64,000 nucleotides of DNA from Fratercula arctica. Lineage: Eukaryota; Chordata; Aves; Charadriiformes; Alcidae. The notes under the pieces are model-generated. The model was given only the letters and a program-made list of their open reading frames with translations, was not told where the DNA came from and ran no database searches. Below, one piece after another: positions 11,001 to 26,000 of this stretch. A program made the translations under genes and the position numbers. Every line of letters begins with the position of its first letter. The stretch's first letter is position 1. The DNA is taken from positions 18,677,587 through 18,741,586 of the forward strand of contig CANTUZ010000002.1 of the NCBI GenBank assembly GCA_947846985.1, given 5' to 3'.

Positions 11001-14000
11001 GGGTCCTCTGTCTGATCCCCAGCGCTCTCCGTCCCCTCCACTACCCATCTGTCCGCCTTGGGAACCATCTCCTAGGGGCTGAAGTCTATGCCCTATATTG
11101 AGGGAGAAGAAATAGATACATAAAACACCGAATGGGCTACCAACTCTATTGAAAATGATTGATTTTAACTGTTCGGTTCTCTCCCTCCCAAACTGAGTGT
11201 GGTACTCCTAATCATAGGCTATATTCAGACAGTTCGAAAGCACTGGGAGGTTACTGCAACATCTGATCACATATAGGTGCCCTACAAAAAGGCACGCTAT
11301 ATATATAAATAAGACACTTTCTGACTTTTTTTTTTTAGTACAAGAGAAATAAGCTTTATCCTTTACTTTACAGATCATACCACTGGAATATAGTGCTGCT
11401 CCTAGGTGACAGTATTAGAAGTATTATGGAATTAAAAAGAGAAGAGGTCCAAAATAAATTGAGCATGTGGACTAACATGATTAAGACTCATTAAGTTTTA
11501 AGAATCATAATAGGTAGCATCAGAATCACTCAAAGGTGTGGCTAACACTCCAATTATATAGAAAACAATACATCACTGATACCTTTCCAAGATGTTCCAT
11601 GGTTTCAAATAGGACACCACAGAGGTGTAAATGCACATGCATTTAAAAATAAATATGTAACTTGTAAGGAAACTCTTCTCATGCATAGACAGGTTTTGAA
11701 GATTACGTTTCTAAAAAGACAGGTGCCATAAACAGCAGCTGGATTTTAAGGTAAGTCAAAACAGAAGAAGCCAATGTGCTCATACAAGACCTCCGTAGCG
11801 CAAGAAAATAATTTTGTAATACTATTATGAATGAAATAAATACTCTGAAGACAAAACTGATTGCTATCCACTGTAATTAGGATTTTGTTATCTATTTTTA
11901 TTGTGAAGGACAGAAGCACTATAAGGCATGACTATCTTACTGAACAATATTGACAAGCGCACCAGTGACTTATGTCAGTCAGGAGAGTGGGGAAAACAAA
12001 AGCAGCATGCACAGTACCTCTCCCTCTTCTGACATTGTAGAAGTCCGCCTTTTCTCCACCTTTCTTCTCTTTGTGAGGGCCCCCATTACTGGCCTTGCCA
12101 TCTTCTCCTCCACACTTGACTTCGCCTTGTTCTTGAGCTGCTCCCTCTACAGTACTTCCAGGTTGGACATTCCTATAAGTCATGCAAGTGTTCCTTGGAA
12201 AATCCGTATTTTCTAACAGAAGACTGTGATCTACATCCAAGAAATGGGATGAATGCTTTAAAGATCCATTAGCTGATGTGATGATCTCCAAGGGCTACAA
12301 ATTAACATTAGCAAGCAATTAAATTCTGTAAAATGTGACAGTTAACCAGTAAAAAGGAAGAAGCATCATCTCTACTTTCACTTTAAGAAAATAGTTCACC
12401 CAGAATTAAGACTTTTCTTTCAACAGGAGAAGCTGTTTTCCTGTAGGCTGTGCTTACTATTGCCTAAATGTCCTTTTCAAATCAAAAAGGCATTTGAGGC
12501 AAATATTCTCAAAACAGTTGTACCACTTGGAATTACTTTAGACATTTCCAACATACAGTAACACTCAGTGATCTCTAAAATAGAACATTAAGATCTGAAA
12601 ACATTCAGTTTTCCTTTGTAAAATTGGCTTTGCTTCCTAGTGGTATCCTAACTGTGGTATCACCACAGTGAAGTGGTATCCTAACTTGGATTCATGAGCC
12701 ACACTGTCAAGTCACGTGCTGGTAGCAACCATGAGTAGGTAGTGTTTACTCTCACGGCAAAGAGGTCACGTTGTTTATTATCAACCTGTTCAAAACAGCT
12801 TGGCTGCACCCTGTACCTCTCACCAAACAGAAGAAGGGCATAGTATTCTATTAACTTCAAACTCAAATTTTGTGGTACTGTAGGAAGATGTTAAAAATGG
12901 ATGAAACGCATTGATCAGGTCACAATCAAATGTTCTGCAAGAGGATTGTCTTGAGGTTGTTCAAGCAACCCTTTTTTCAGCGTAAGGACAAGCACTTGCA
13001 CAAGTATATGCTGAAGAAGACTGGGGACCTCACCTAGCTGAAAAATAACTCCATGAAAAAGCCAAAATAACCAAAAGAAGGGGCAAAGAAATGGAAACTG
13101 CTGCCAAATACCGTCAAATACCAGTTCATAAACCTGTATCATCAGAACTGAAGACAGAGTGTTTGCTATATCTTTTCCAATAAAAAGCTGTATTTAATTC
13201 TTTAAATGAACCTCTTCTAGTTTGAATTGATCCATCTGTAGTTCTGCTTGTGTATTCATTTACATATACCTGAACATTTGTTATTTTCTTAAAAACTAGA
13301 ACTTTTCTCATGCAGGCTGTGAAATTCTGACAAATTATCCACCCACTTCAATTAAAGAATCTCAAACAAGCTCGAATGATACACAAGATGATTGGGAAAT
13401 CACCTAGATAAAAGAGCTTCAGCACTTCTACTAAAACACCTTTCCCAACATGCTTCATTACTGGGTAAAATTTTGATTTGCCAAAAGGAATTCTCTAGGT
13501 CCTCAAGAAACAGCTGTACAAGAGAATGATGCAATATTAGAGTGCTTACTAGTCTTTCTGATCCCACGCATCATTCATATATTCCTCCCCAGAACCAGGA
13601 AACCAGGTGTTTCAGTACAATCTACAAAGTCCACACCTAAACAGATCTCTGAAGGAGGTCCAAGCCAGTAAATCAACTAAGATTACAGTTAATACAATGA
13701 GCAGGAACACAAATTCGGTCAAAACTAAGCCAGCACAATTGGTGCCCACCTTTCGTATGAAAGTCAGAGATGTACATTACAGCTGTACAGAGTCACACGC
13801 AGAGCCTGTACAGAGGCTAAAAGAGAATCCAGAAATCATTGTTGTCTCACACTTCTTTAGACCTTAGGCCACTTTCAGGCACTGGCCTACAGGCCACTTG
13901 CTAAGGCTTACTCTTTAGTTATTCTAAGAAACAAATGCAGGATTCATCAGTCCAGAAAAAGATCACACAAAAACCTCATTGTTACAATGACACCCTCTGC

Positions 14001-17000
14001 TTCTTAGAGATAGCTGGATTCTGGTCTCTACATATGTTATGAGACCCTAAATTCATTTGTGGACACAGCCCTTAGTTTCTTTGTACTGTTGTTTTTGACA
14101 GTTGTTTCTTTGTAATGTTGGTTTTGATACCTTACTCTCACATAAATTCTCTGGGGGCTTTTAGATCAGTAGTAACCAAGTTATAAAAGACTGACAACAA
14201 AAAGAACAAAAAAACGATAGTCCAAACAGGAGAAAGGTATGCATGAGTTACTTCATTCACCTCTGCATGTCCAGGCTCACCTGACAGATAGGAACCTATT
14301 TAAAAATAAGCATACCAGTTTCAAAATACACCTAGGAATACTAAGCCTCTACCTCTTCTAGTCCAAGTTGCTCCATAGAGTCACAATAAACTTCACTGTC
14401 TGAATCACTGGTTAAGTGCTGAGTTGCTGAGAACTCTTCAGTATTCTCTTCATTTACACCTGTATGGAAAGGAGATACGCACACATGTTTTGTAAACATG
14501 AGCCAATCCTGGCAAAGAGTAAAGTAATGAGTTAAAATGTCTAGGTGAGCTTCAGCTCACGCCCCTTTTATCTACAACTGTCATCTTAAAGTTAGATTCT
14601 AAATAAAGAGGTTATATTAATATAGGAATTATATAAAACTTTTACTAAGGGAAAGCTATACATCATATTGGCATTTCTGCATTATAAGTTGATAATTTTA
14701 ATTTTACCTGGTTCATTCCACTCTCCTATCTAAGCTCAGTATAAAGCAATTTTGCCTAAAGTTATCTGTTAGTTTTAAAACGATATATTTAGACATCGGT
14801 TTCAACAAACTGGCATTTATAGTATGTTCAGCCTTTGAGAATGACAAATAAGATATTAGTGATTTTCATTTCACTACGAAGTAGCTTTCAAAGCCAAACA
14901 GTGTTTGCATAGATAGTATAATGATTTTAAAAGAAAACAATTATATTTCTGTGGTTTTGGGCCTCTGACTCTGAATTCATCCCTCTTTCTGTAGGAGAGC
15001 CTAAAAGAAAGCCGTATTTTAAACTGGTTTTAAATTTGATATTTTTTTTTAGTATTCTTTCTTCAGGTTTCTATAACTGAAAAACACCATTGCTAGTCTC
15101 TGAATCCCAGCATTAAGCATTTTCCATGAAAAACATATGCAAATGAAAACATGGTCTTGCAAGGACAATACCTTGGTGAGCATTGTTATTAGCTATTTCT
15201 ATGCCTGGCTCTGTTTTCTTTATTTCTTCCTCTGGGCTCAAGCCATTCAGGGCAGATTTGGTCTGGATGCCATTCTGCATATCTGGGATAAAGCTCTCCG
15301 CGTAACCACCGTTAGTAACAATACTTTCCAAATCCTTAGCAGCTGCTGATTCTGGTTTCACATTCTTATGGTCTGTAAAAGAACAAGAAAACTTTGCAAA
15401 CAGAAAGCTAAGCACCTAATAACTCAAAACATATTTCTTGAAGTATCTAACTTTCTAATAGACTATATGCATAATGTATCTGCAGAACAAAATATATAAA
15501 TGCTCCTAGATTCACATTCGCAGAGATTGTTCTGTTCTTGTAAAAAGTGTAAATATAAAATGTAATTTGCATAAAGAGCAGATGATATTTAAAACGTAAA
15601 TAAGCAAATCCAAAGTAGGTCCCTCTGATAAGTTAAATAACTATCCTAATGTCCTTAGAGGAAAAAACCTGTATAGAATTCTAAATATGTAATTTCATTT
15701 GGTTTCCACTTGATGCTGGTATTTCTCAAAACTCTTTATAGACCCCCTAAATGAATCTCACTGAAAGTTCTGTTTCATTTTCTCTGAAGAGAAAAAAGTA
15801 ATTTTCAATTCCACTGTTACATGTAGCCATCCACAGCTTTTACAAACAGCACTGGCAACAAAAAACCCAAAACAATACAGGGTATAGACTTTTAGCTAAT
15901 TTACCGACAGAACCTTCTAGCCAAGTCAAAAATTATACAGCTCACAAATTTGTACTAGTTCTAAATCTTATAACCCAGGTTGAGAAACAGCCGTTTTTAA
16001 CACATGCAGTTACACATAGTTGCATCTAATTTTCCTGAAGAAGTACAGCATTCACGATCCTTTGGGATTTTCTGCCACTTAGGTGGGTAAGAATAACTTT
16101 GGAAGAGACAATGGTCCAAGCGCAGAAAACGTACCCTTTCCATTTAGCTGCAGTTCTTTTTCCTCCTCTTCACGAAGCCCTTCTTCTTCCGATTCTGCTC
16201 CACTATCACTACTTTCAGCTTTTCCATTCACAGCCTTTATATTTGGAGTGGAATTCATGACATTACTAAGGTCTAAGAAAAAATTCAAAAAGGAAAAAAA
16301 GATGTATTTTAAAAGAAACAAACATACAACCCTCCCCCCCCCAAACTATCAGGAATAGTTCTAGGAAAGTATTTCCGTATTAGATGTACCAAATAATGCC
16401 AGCTTTCTTTCTGTAAGCTCTTCTTTAATTGGTTTAATGTTTCTTGTGGCTCACCACAAAGTGCCTGGCTACTGGTGAAGAGATTCTCAATGATTCTGAG
16501 AAAGCCTACTGGAAAGACACAGCAGGCCACTTTCACCACCGAGTGTCAGACCAAGGCTATTACCCATATTTATGTTATAGCTGCAGTAACTTTTTATCTT
16601 GGACTGATGTGGACATGTGCTTTTAAACCCAGAAGCCAGCATTTTTATAGAAGTTCCCTTTTGGGCTGAAATGCTTCAAAACTGCTCTCCATTCAAAGTC
16701 AAATTTTGAAACATTCTATTCAATTATGTGAGGAACAGGATTCTGAAGAAGGTAAATACAATACACCATGTATCTTCTGCTGCAGCAATTTAAGCAGATG
16801 CAAAGTGTGGTAAGAAGACTCAAGTTTACATAGATCTTTAGCGAAGTGAATACAGACATAAATTCTCTGATTTCAGTGAAAAGAATGATGAAATAAATAC
16901 ACTAAGCATTTCTTTGCATGTCTAATTATATAAATTTTTTTAAAAAAATCTTGAAATAGACAAAGTAACTGCTAAATCCTTGTTTTCCACATCTTTGATC

Positions 17001-20000
17001 ACTCCAAGGATCACAAACAATTTACTCTGACCATACAAAAAATTACAAGATATAGATTCTTAAAAAATATGGAGAATTTAAGGGACAATTCTACCACCTC
17101 CTGTAAAAAATATATGGTTAAATACACCCTAATGATCATTTAAGCCTACTATGTTAGGACAGAGTGATTAAGGTACAAAGAGGGGACAGTTTCTGAGAGA
17201 CACTTGCACAGTTTACATATTGACTCCAAGGCTGCATTCTGACTGTTTTAATTATCACCACAGCATTACATTTGCATAATTTCGACGTTCCCTTGTCAGA
17301 ACCTTGAAAGATTAATTCTTACATTTAGGCTTAACATTAAACAGCAAAATAATATCCAATTACCCTGGAGTTGACAAACCAGCTCTGCTACTTTCTTTCC
17401 TGCATGGTAATTTAGAGCTAAGGGCTTTCTGCTTTAATCTTGCAATGAAGAACCTTCCCACATTCCTCTAGTTTCAAAGCTTATCCATAGTGCTTTTTTA
17501 GGAGAAAAAAAAAAAAAAAGGGCAAAATAACTTAACTTCTTGTATAGAAATATTGAATATGTTAAATATCCTGTTCACCTTAGTTTTACTTCAAGGTCAC
17601 GTTTCTGTGGGCACCCTGCATCACTGTTTTGGATTGATTTAATCCAAATTTCATCTGAGTATTTTAAAAAATGCTTCTTTATTGTAAAAAGACAACTGGA
17701 AAAGCTATTGTCTTTCTTGTAGACTACAAGAATATAAGCAATCACATGCTCATTTCCTCATCACTGAATAACACTCCTTATTTTCAAGGAAAATTGTTTC
17801 ACAAAAGAAAAATCCCACCATATTCTTAGTTTATTTCTCATAAGCACGTTTCATTTACTGTGAAACCCAGTTCTCGAGATGTTTTTCTGAGAAGCAGCAG
17901 TGTGAGGAGGATAAGGTAGCAGTTAAGTCCTCACAGCATGAGAGTTAAGCACAGACACAGCTCCCTTGGCACGGTAAGGCAGGCATCACCCTTCCCTTTG
18001 GAACAAAAAGGGAGCGGGGGCACAATCATCCATGTGTCCTACCCAGTCGTGGGAGTAAACAGGAAAGACAAGACTGGGAGGAACATTTAGCTGTGAAGGA
18101 AGGCAAATTAAAACTGTAAACCTCCTCACCCTACCAAGGATGTTGTAAAAAGTCCAGGCTATATCATAAGCTTTTTTCTTAAGACTTACTTTTTTTTCCC
18201 TTTTGGAGGGAAGGTCTTTGAACATTCAAGCATGTTCTCTCTTTGCTTAATTTCAGTAAGGAGAGCATTAATTCTAATTTGGGGAAACTTCTAAGTGATA
18301 CGTTGTATATATTTAAACAAAGAGATGGAACTGAGAGGAAGTATCAACAATAACAGATTTATGGTATCATGCCATGGAACACCTGAAAAACTGAAATCCA
18401 TGAGGATTGTATTTCTTCCACAAAGTCATTCTTAGCAACAGTGCTCCTAAAGACCATGAAGAGGCAGCGCTTTGATGCAGGCTCTGAAGAACACAGCACT
18501 GTACGGAGTTTTGGCCACTTGAAATACCACGTTTAATGGCGTACCTTTCCTCAGAACCCTTATGCTGCTATCCTCAGGTCCAGCCCCAATTGCTTTTACT
18601 ACATGGTAAAACCAGTTTGCTGCCATCCTCCTTGTTGCTCTGAGTATCTGCTAGAAACCAGCAATGATGACTAATACTGGGGGTGACGGGGTTAAAGGGC
18701 CAACTAGTAGTGACTTCTACAGTCCCTGTTGGTAGGTTAATGGCTGCTCCCTGAGAAATGTATCTTCTAATACGAATGAAACAAGTCAAGCAAGCTTTTA
18801 AAACCTTATTCGCTTTGTGTTAATCCCACCCAGCCACCCACCCCTTTATTCTTTCTGTTTACCCACTTCACCTGCGGGCAAAATGTTAGCAGCTTTTTCT
18901 GTTGCTCTGGTTTAGACGCTATAGAATCCCTCTTGGGTTATGATTTTCATCTCACTGCCTACAACACCAAAGCGTACGATTTGTGAGTTTTCTAAATCAA
19001 AGCTGTATTGCTCCATAGCCATACAAGGAGTTATATTCTGTAAAAGCCTGGACTGTTTTTTTTATTAATGCTATATAATAAGAGCTGTTTAACAGTAACA
19101 ACATGCAAACAGAGGGAAGAAGGATTTAACAAGAGAAAACAGCAAGATGGAAAGGATACGAAGAACAGACACGCAGCTCTCTGCAAGCTTTCACTTGATG
19201 TTTGTTTTCTTGGGTCAGCTCTATTAAGAGATCTCCTAAGAGCAATTCTAAGCATATGTCTTTAAAGGCAGCACTAAAATTCTTCTTAATGACCTGTATA
19301 ATGGGCCAAGTTTCTCAAAAAATATGTATAACTCCCCACATATTTCAAGGATTTTTGTTACCCAGGTGGGAGTTAGGAACTTAAATGCCTTTGTGAATCT
19401 GCCCCAACTCAAGAGTCATTTTACAAAGAAAACTTGACCTAGCATGTTTTTCCCAAATACCTTGTATTTTTTGGTTTTCTGAACAGGCACACAATTCTTA
19501 CACAAAATTAACATGCACTGCTGGAGCTGTATTGATGGTTGGCTCAGCAAAACGCAGTATCCTCACACAAGTCCTACAGCCTCTTTCACCCTTTGCAAAT
19601 ACCAGTGAACAGTCGACAACAGAAGGTAAAGCATCAAAAACCATTTAACTAGCTGTGTAGGCCCTCATCATTTAATAAAAATTATGTGCTTTTGTAAAAT
19701 AACATAACTTTACTATCTGCTCCATAGCAGCAAAAATCTTAGCCACTAAAAGATTATTTCCATGAGCTACACTTACATCACCTTATATAGGGATCTCTTT
19801 GAACTCCTACATTTAAGTAGACTCAAGCTTTGTCAAAATTTTTATGTTAAGTCTCAGAGACACCTATATGCCATACAAAATTGTTTTGATCATTAGGTAA
19901 CTAGAATTCTTTTCTTGCCATCACAACCTGATGTTTCACACTTGTGAAGTGTGAAAGCAGGCTCCTCGCTTCAATTCCAAGTTTATGCAACCATGTCCTG

Positions 20001-23000
20001 CATATCCAATACACTCCGTCACACAAATCTCCACCTCCTTTTTGAAACCAATGTATCCAAATACTGCAAGGAGTGATTGCAGTGAGAGGGAGGGGTACAT
20101 GCAAGCATCTGGGACCAATAAGCTCTTCAGCTAGAAGAGCAAGATTTCTATAACCCTCATTTCCTTCCATTCTTTTTAATATAGCACACTACAAAGAAAA
20201 TTTCCAGGGGCCCAGCCTGCTCTGTAACATCTGTTCTACAATACTCAAATGAGCTGCCATCACAAATAAAAAGAGATTTTAGAAGGGTCTGTCAAAAATA
20301 GAGACAGAAAATATAAAATTCCTTAGTTTAGCTACCACTGTTTTATCACTTTTAAGTACATTAAGTGTAAGTTCTCTGAAAAATTCATTCCCTGAGCACA
20401 CAGATCATGGCAGCCAGATCTTCCTCTATACAGTTTTCCTTTTTTTGTTGTTTTGTCTTCCTTAACTGTAACAGAAAAAGCCTCTTTTTATTTTTCTTTT
20501 AATATATTCCAAAAGACTAAAGCCTTGTTTTGTCAGCATTCCTCTCTGCTTATGTGCCTTATGCTCTTTGTGTTACACTCAAAGAGATGCCACTGTATTT
20601 CATACACCAATTTAATCAACAATATTCATGTCTTTATTTACCATTTATAAACTTCAAAACAATAGTTTGCGGATAAGAACACAGACAATAGCAACTTCAG
20701 ACATTTATATTAACTTGCAAGTATGGTACTTAGGATTACTGACTAGTCATCCTGGACCTTTACACTTTTCTCTTTAATATCTATGGAGTTTCTCATCTCC
20801 ATCCATATCATCAGCACCTGTTCCCTTGAATTTTCAGAATATTTCCCATATAAAGTTACCAAGTTTTTGGGTTGACATTTCCCTCTTCCCTATCCACCCC
20901 GAGCCTTCTGCCAGTAGAGACAACCTGCCTGGGATTTCCATACGGAGGGCAGCTCAGGGAGAACAGCAGCTGCCTCATGGGCATCCTCAGCACTGGCAGG
21001 TAATTCCATGAAGGACACTGGACATCCAGAGTACAGGGCCACCAAGTACATGCTGCTCAGTTACATGGTGCATGTGCAGTGAGACCAATGAATCCAGGCT
21101 TTACCAACTTACTGGCAACACCTTAGCCAACCGTCACATGTGAGAATGAACATGAAGAATAACTCCTTCTTAGATATTTATAGTAACTTGCAAGAACAGT
21201 AAGATCATTCCAGGATCCAGGATGTCCCTGTGACTGGTACTACTTCCCTCTGGGAGAATGAGCAGGGCTTGCTAAGGTCTCTTCTGTGTGGAAGAGACAG
21301 TCAACATTTAGAACTTTTACTTTGCATGGCAAGTAGAGAGGAGCATTAGAGTCTTGAGTTTTGTCCCGGAAAGTGCAAAACATGAACTTAGTAAACTCAG
21401 AACCCCATGAAGAAAATTTATTATGCTTGAAAGCACAGAAAATCATATTGCTGAGTCACCTATGGTCCAGAAACTCTGGTCTATACTATTGTAGCCTGAA
21501 TAAAAAAAAATTGTTTTGCCATCTACAAGAAAAAAAACAGGAAATAACATTAAGATTATATTCTCCTGCCACCTACTCCAAGCCTACCAGTTGAACAGTC
21601 TTTTACAATGCCCATATTAAACACAGCCTCACAGATAACACAGATGGCTTTTCCATACATCTTAGTCTATGACTAAAGTAATTATTTTTGCTACAACAAA
21701 GTTATGCATAAAACACCAGCCCATGCCTACTGATTTTCTGAGAGCAATCAAGATACAACTACCTACATTTGTTCGTCCCCAGTCTCCCATATCACAGCCT
21801 AATACTACTTTGTAGAAGAGAGCTGTGAGAAATCTGGATTTCAGTTCTCTCATCACAAGATCTTAACTACAAGTGAGACCTCTAAAATGTAAGACACCAA
21901 CATTTTATAGCAAGTGGGCACACCTGCTAGATTCTCAAAACCTGAAGAGCTTTTGACAACTTATTTTCCCTTTTGCAGGGAACTGTTGACTGGCTGGAAG
22001 AAAAAAATCCAGGTCCAATAACCAATTATGCACAAACACTCTTTCTGTTGACTCATTTCACCATGAAGCAGAATACAGACAGGCTTTTTTTTCATGGAAG
22101 AAAGCTTCTCTTAGCTCCCTCCACTTTGAAAGATACAATTTTTTTTTTATTTTTTTATTTTCACATTTGGATACTCTGCTGCTTACCCTGTGGAGATATA
22201 TTCTCTACTACTCTGTATGAGAGGAGCTGTTGATATCTTCAGGCTTGAGCTATCCTGATGCTCTGTCCTAATTTCCAACATTGCTAGACAGCACTGGCAT
22301 AAAAACATCTGTTTGAAGTCAAATCACAAAGTAGGCTCAGATTTGAACTGGAAAGCCTGAAGCAGGTATATATTGCAATAGAACAAGCCACAGCTTGTTG
22401 AGACACTGATACACATCTCATTGAGACTCTCCACTGACTTTGGCACTTGCTGGCCCAGCCCTTAATCCCATAATAATCCCATCCTGCAGCAAATGCTGCA
22501 GAGAATGTTCTAGATGCTTCTGACGGTAAGCTATTAAACAAAAATATTTGTACAGTAAGTTTCACACTAGCCTCCCTGAATATAATCTGTAACCTTGATT
22601 ATGACTGTTAGCTTATCATTGGAAACTAGAAGTGGAGAAAATGTTTAAAGGACAGAATTTTAAAAACATCTCACACCCACCCACCAGCTCCTCTGCCCCA
22701 CGTGTGCTCTGCCTTAACGCACCTCCTAGCTGTGGTTCTGCCACCCATTCAACATATCCTACTAAAGCACAGCTATTTAAGAGTAATAGAGATTTTATCT
22801 CTTTTCCCTGTTCTTACAAAGCATTAAGAAAATGCACAGCCATTGAATTCCTTAAAGAAAAAAATCATAGCGAGGAAGAGGAAGGAGCAGGAAGGAAAGC
22901 ATTTTAGCAAGTATATTTGAAGTCATACCAAAATGAAAAAGTGAGCTTATCAAGCAAACAGAGGGTATTTCACAGAAGAGGTCCACCCACAAGCAGAAAG

Positions 23001-26000
23001 AGCATGCCACCAAATGCTCCATCACAAAGCAAAGATCTTGAAAATAACATAAGCTCTTTGAGAAAATAAAACTATTTGAAAGAGAAACTAATAATATGCA
23101 ATCTACAGAAGCACAGTTGGAAAATATACTGCATTTTAAGAGCAAGAATAAATGTTTCTACCTGGAAAGTAATAATTAAAAACAGACTCACTTTTTTTTT
23201 TTTTAAGTGCAATCCATTCCAAGCTTCCCTATGTCCTATACTAACTGCCACCTTTGAAATAGAAGTGTTTACATGTATTCACTTGTTCTAATAGCACATA
23301 GACCTCAGTGAATATTGTCTTTTAAGCCTAGCTCCCATATCCAATGCAGGAAGACACTATTAAATAGCTGTATCTGCCTGTGAGCCAGGCCAACTTCTGC
23401 CATTCACACAAGTTGCTACTAAAGCAGTGCCCTGTGTGGTCTCCCAGAGCAGACACACTGCACTGCAATCAGCACTGCCGAAGGCCAGCATACATAGCAA
23501 TACAAGTCACTTTGCTTCGACAGGGCTTCATCTGGTACAATTGCAATACAGCTGGGAGCAAAGTTTTCAGGAGAGAAACACTCATTAGGCTAACAAATTT
23601 TAGGAGTATTACAATGATGAAATTTTCCACAGCCTCTGCAACGCCTAACTTGTCATTACTGGAGGCAACATTTAGGCTTCACAAAGGCTTTTAAACAGTA
23701 CTACTACTCCGCATAAAGGCAAAGGGTCATCTTTATTTAGTAGGATTTTAAAACATATTAAACGCCTTGTCACAAAGCAGAAAGAATACACAGGAAAATT
23801 CTACTGAAGAACTTGTGAACGATCTCCAGATACTTTGCTTAGTTGTTGAGATAACTTCGTGCAGGCCTGTCAGGTAAGCATTTCCTGTCCCCCTTTGGAT
23901 TTACTCACATTCAGAAAAAAGACGACATCCACAAACATTCTCAAGGAAACATTCAGAAGGAGTTAACTCAATATCAGATCAGTAGGGTGCCAATTCTAGC
24001 CCACCTTTGGCTTCTTCGGGTATAATATAACAAGAAATCTTGAATGCCCATTCTGAAAATGTCAAATTCACTGAGCAATATTTTGAAGCTTCTTTGGTTT
24101 TTTTAGCATTAACTTGAACATCAGATTTCTTGTATGTTTATTAGCAAGTGCTAAAAGTTACAAGGTTGTTCTTGTAAAGCACCCCCCTACCTCTACCCGA
24201 CAGTCCTCCCTCTACTCTTCCAGTAAATGCAAACAAAAGGGTCCTTCTGTAACACTGGAACAGTTATCTATCCTGTTATGCAGCGCTATGACAGCTAAGA
24301 GCCCACTTTTTTCTTTGATGTCTAGTATTTTATGTACCTGAAAATAATTTGTCCATAATTTTCTCTGTAAGGAAGTACTTCATACCTGTCAGAAAGAGAC
24401 TACTGACTGAACTTTACAGAGAATCAAAGCGTCTCACACAGCTGCAGGATGAGCTTTCAAAACACTACCCAGGTTACATGCTTTTGAAATACACCTCAGG
24501 TTTGCTCAGACTGTTGGAGAGTATTTTCTATTTCCCTTTCTTTACCACCACCATTTGTAACCCATGGATCCAGCAAGTTTGTCCTGGTTGTCTAGTAGAT
24601 GTTACAAGTAATTTTAATGCTGGCATGTCAGGCTTCAGTGTTCTTTATTAAGGAGAGACACAAACTCTATTGATTCAGGAAGACAGTATGTTAATTGTTT
24701 GTATTTAACATTTTCAATGAAACCACAAGGAATAGAAATTCAATTTTAAAAGGCTACACTTTTCTGTTGAGGCCAATCTGCTAGAGACAATACACCAGCC
24801 ATAGCTGATATATACTAAACTTCCAGACAATCTCTTCGACTAATTCAAGAATACTGCTGATTTTGGGGAACTGGCATGCAATTCTTACACAATTAGATAA
24901 TTATCTTCATACAGACTAAAATCTGATGGAAGAAGAACGGAAGGTGAATTCAAAACAGAATGGGCCAAAAGATGTGGGAAGTACAGTAAGAGACCCAAGA
25001 GAAGGGTTCCAGTATCCAGAACGTACCAATTGCCTGCCCATGACAAAAAAAAAAAGTATTCTACAACAGAAGCTACAAAGAGTAGGGGCTTGGAGGCTGG
25101 GGAAGAAACAGGACTGGTGGAACTAACACAAAACATAAACATATGTCAATTTTTAACATATTGGCACCAGTGTCTATACTATCTCAAACACAGACTTGGG
25201 CAGATTGGTTCTATTCTTTAGTGTGTATCTAGAAGACTGAAGGTACTCATGCTGCCATACTTCTGTGAAATATTTTGAGACCTGTACTGTAAACAATAAT
25301 AATTATTTCCAGCTTCACTTTTAATTGGGGAAGTGGTAAGAGCACTGAGGAAAGGGTTTTGAAGTCTTAAATGCAATGGTAAAATTATGACATATGATGG
25401 ACTTTGTGAAAATGCTGCCTTAATCCATTGTGGCATAATTAGATGTTGCAGCTTTAAGCCATATGAACGATGACATGTCACCAGATTTATTGCAACACTG
25501 ACAGAACAACATAAAGCTGAAATCTGTTTTATTTCCACTGCCTTATGTTTAAGTTGCCTCTTTAAAAAACAAGTATGCTAAATTTGTTATTGAAACAGGT
25601 ATGCTTTAACTTCCATGATTCTCCGTTTGCCTAGATAAGTCACTTTTTTTAAAAAGTGGCATTTGGCACTATGCCATAGGCACCAAGTCCAAGTAAATCC
25701 TTATTACACAGATCACTGACCTAAATCTACTGATATTCTTACAATCTTGCCCTTCAATCCAGCTATCAGGCAAGCTCATTAAATCCAATACGAAGCATAC
25801 GCTGTTTTAGCCAAGAAAAAAGTCTTACTGCTTTCAAAATGGCCATTTAAAAACTTCTACCATTACCTTTCCTCAAAAACAATGAAAAACTATTTCTGTT
25901 TCTCTGAGACTCGATACCAAAACCAAAATCAAAACTCTGTTACTTTAAGGTAGGGGGGGGGGAAAAAAGGCAACTTAACCAGCTGACTCCTACTTCTTGA

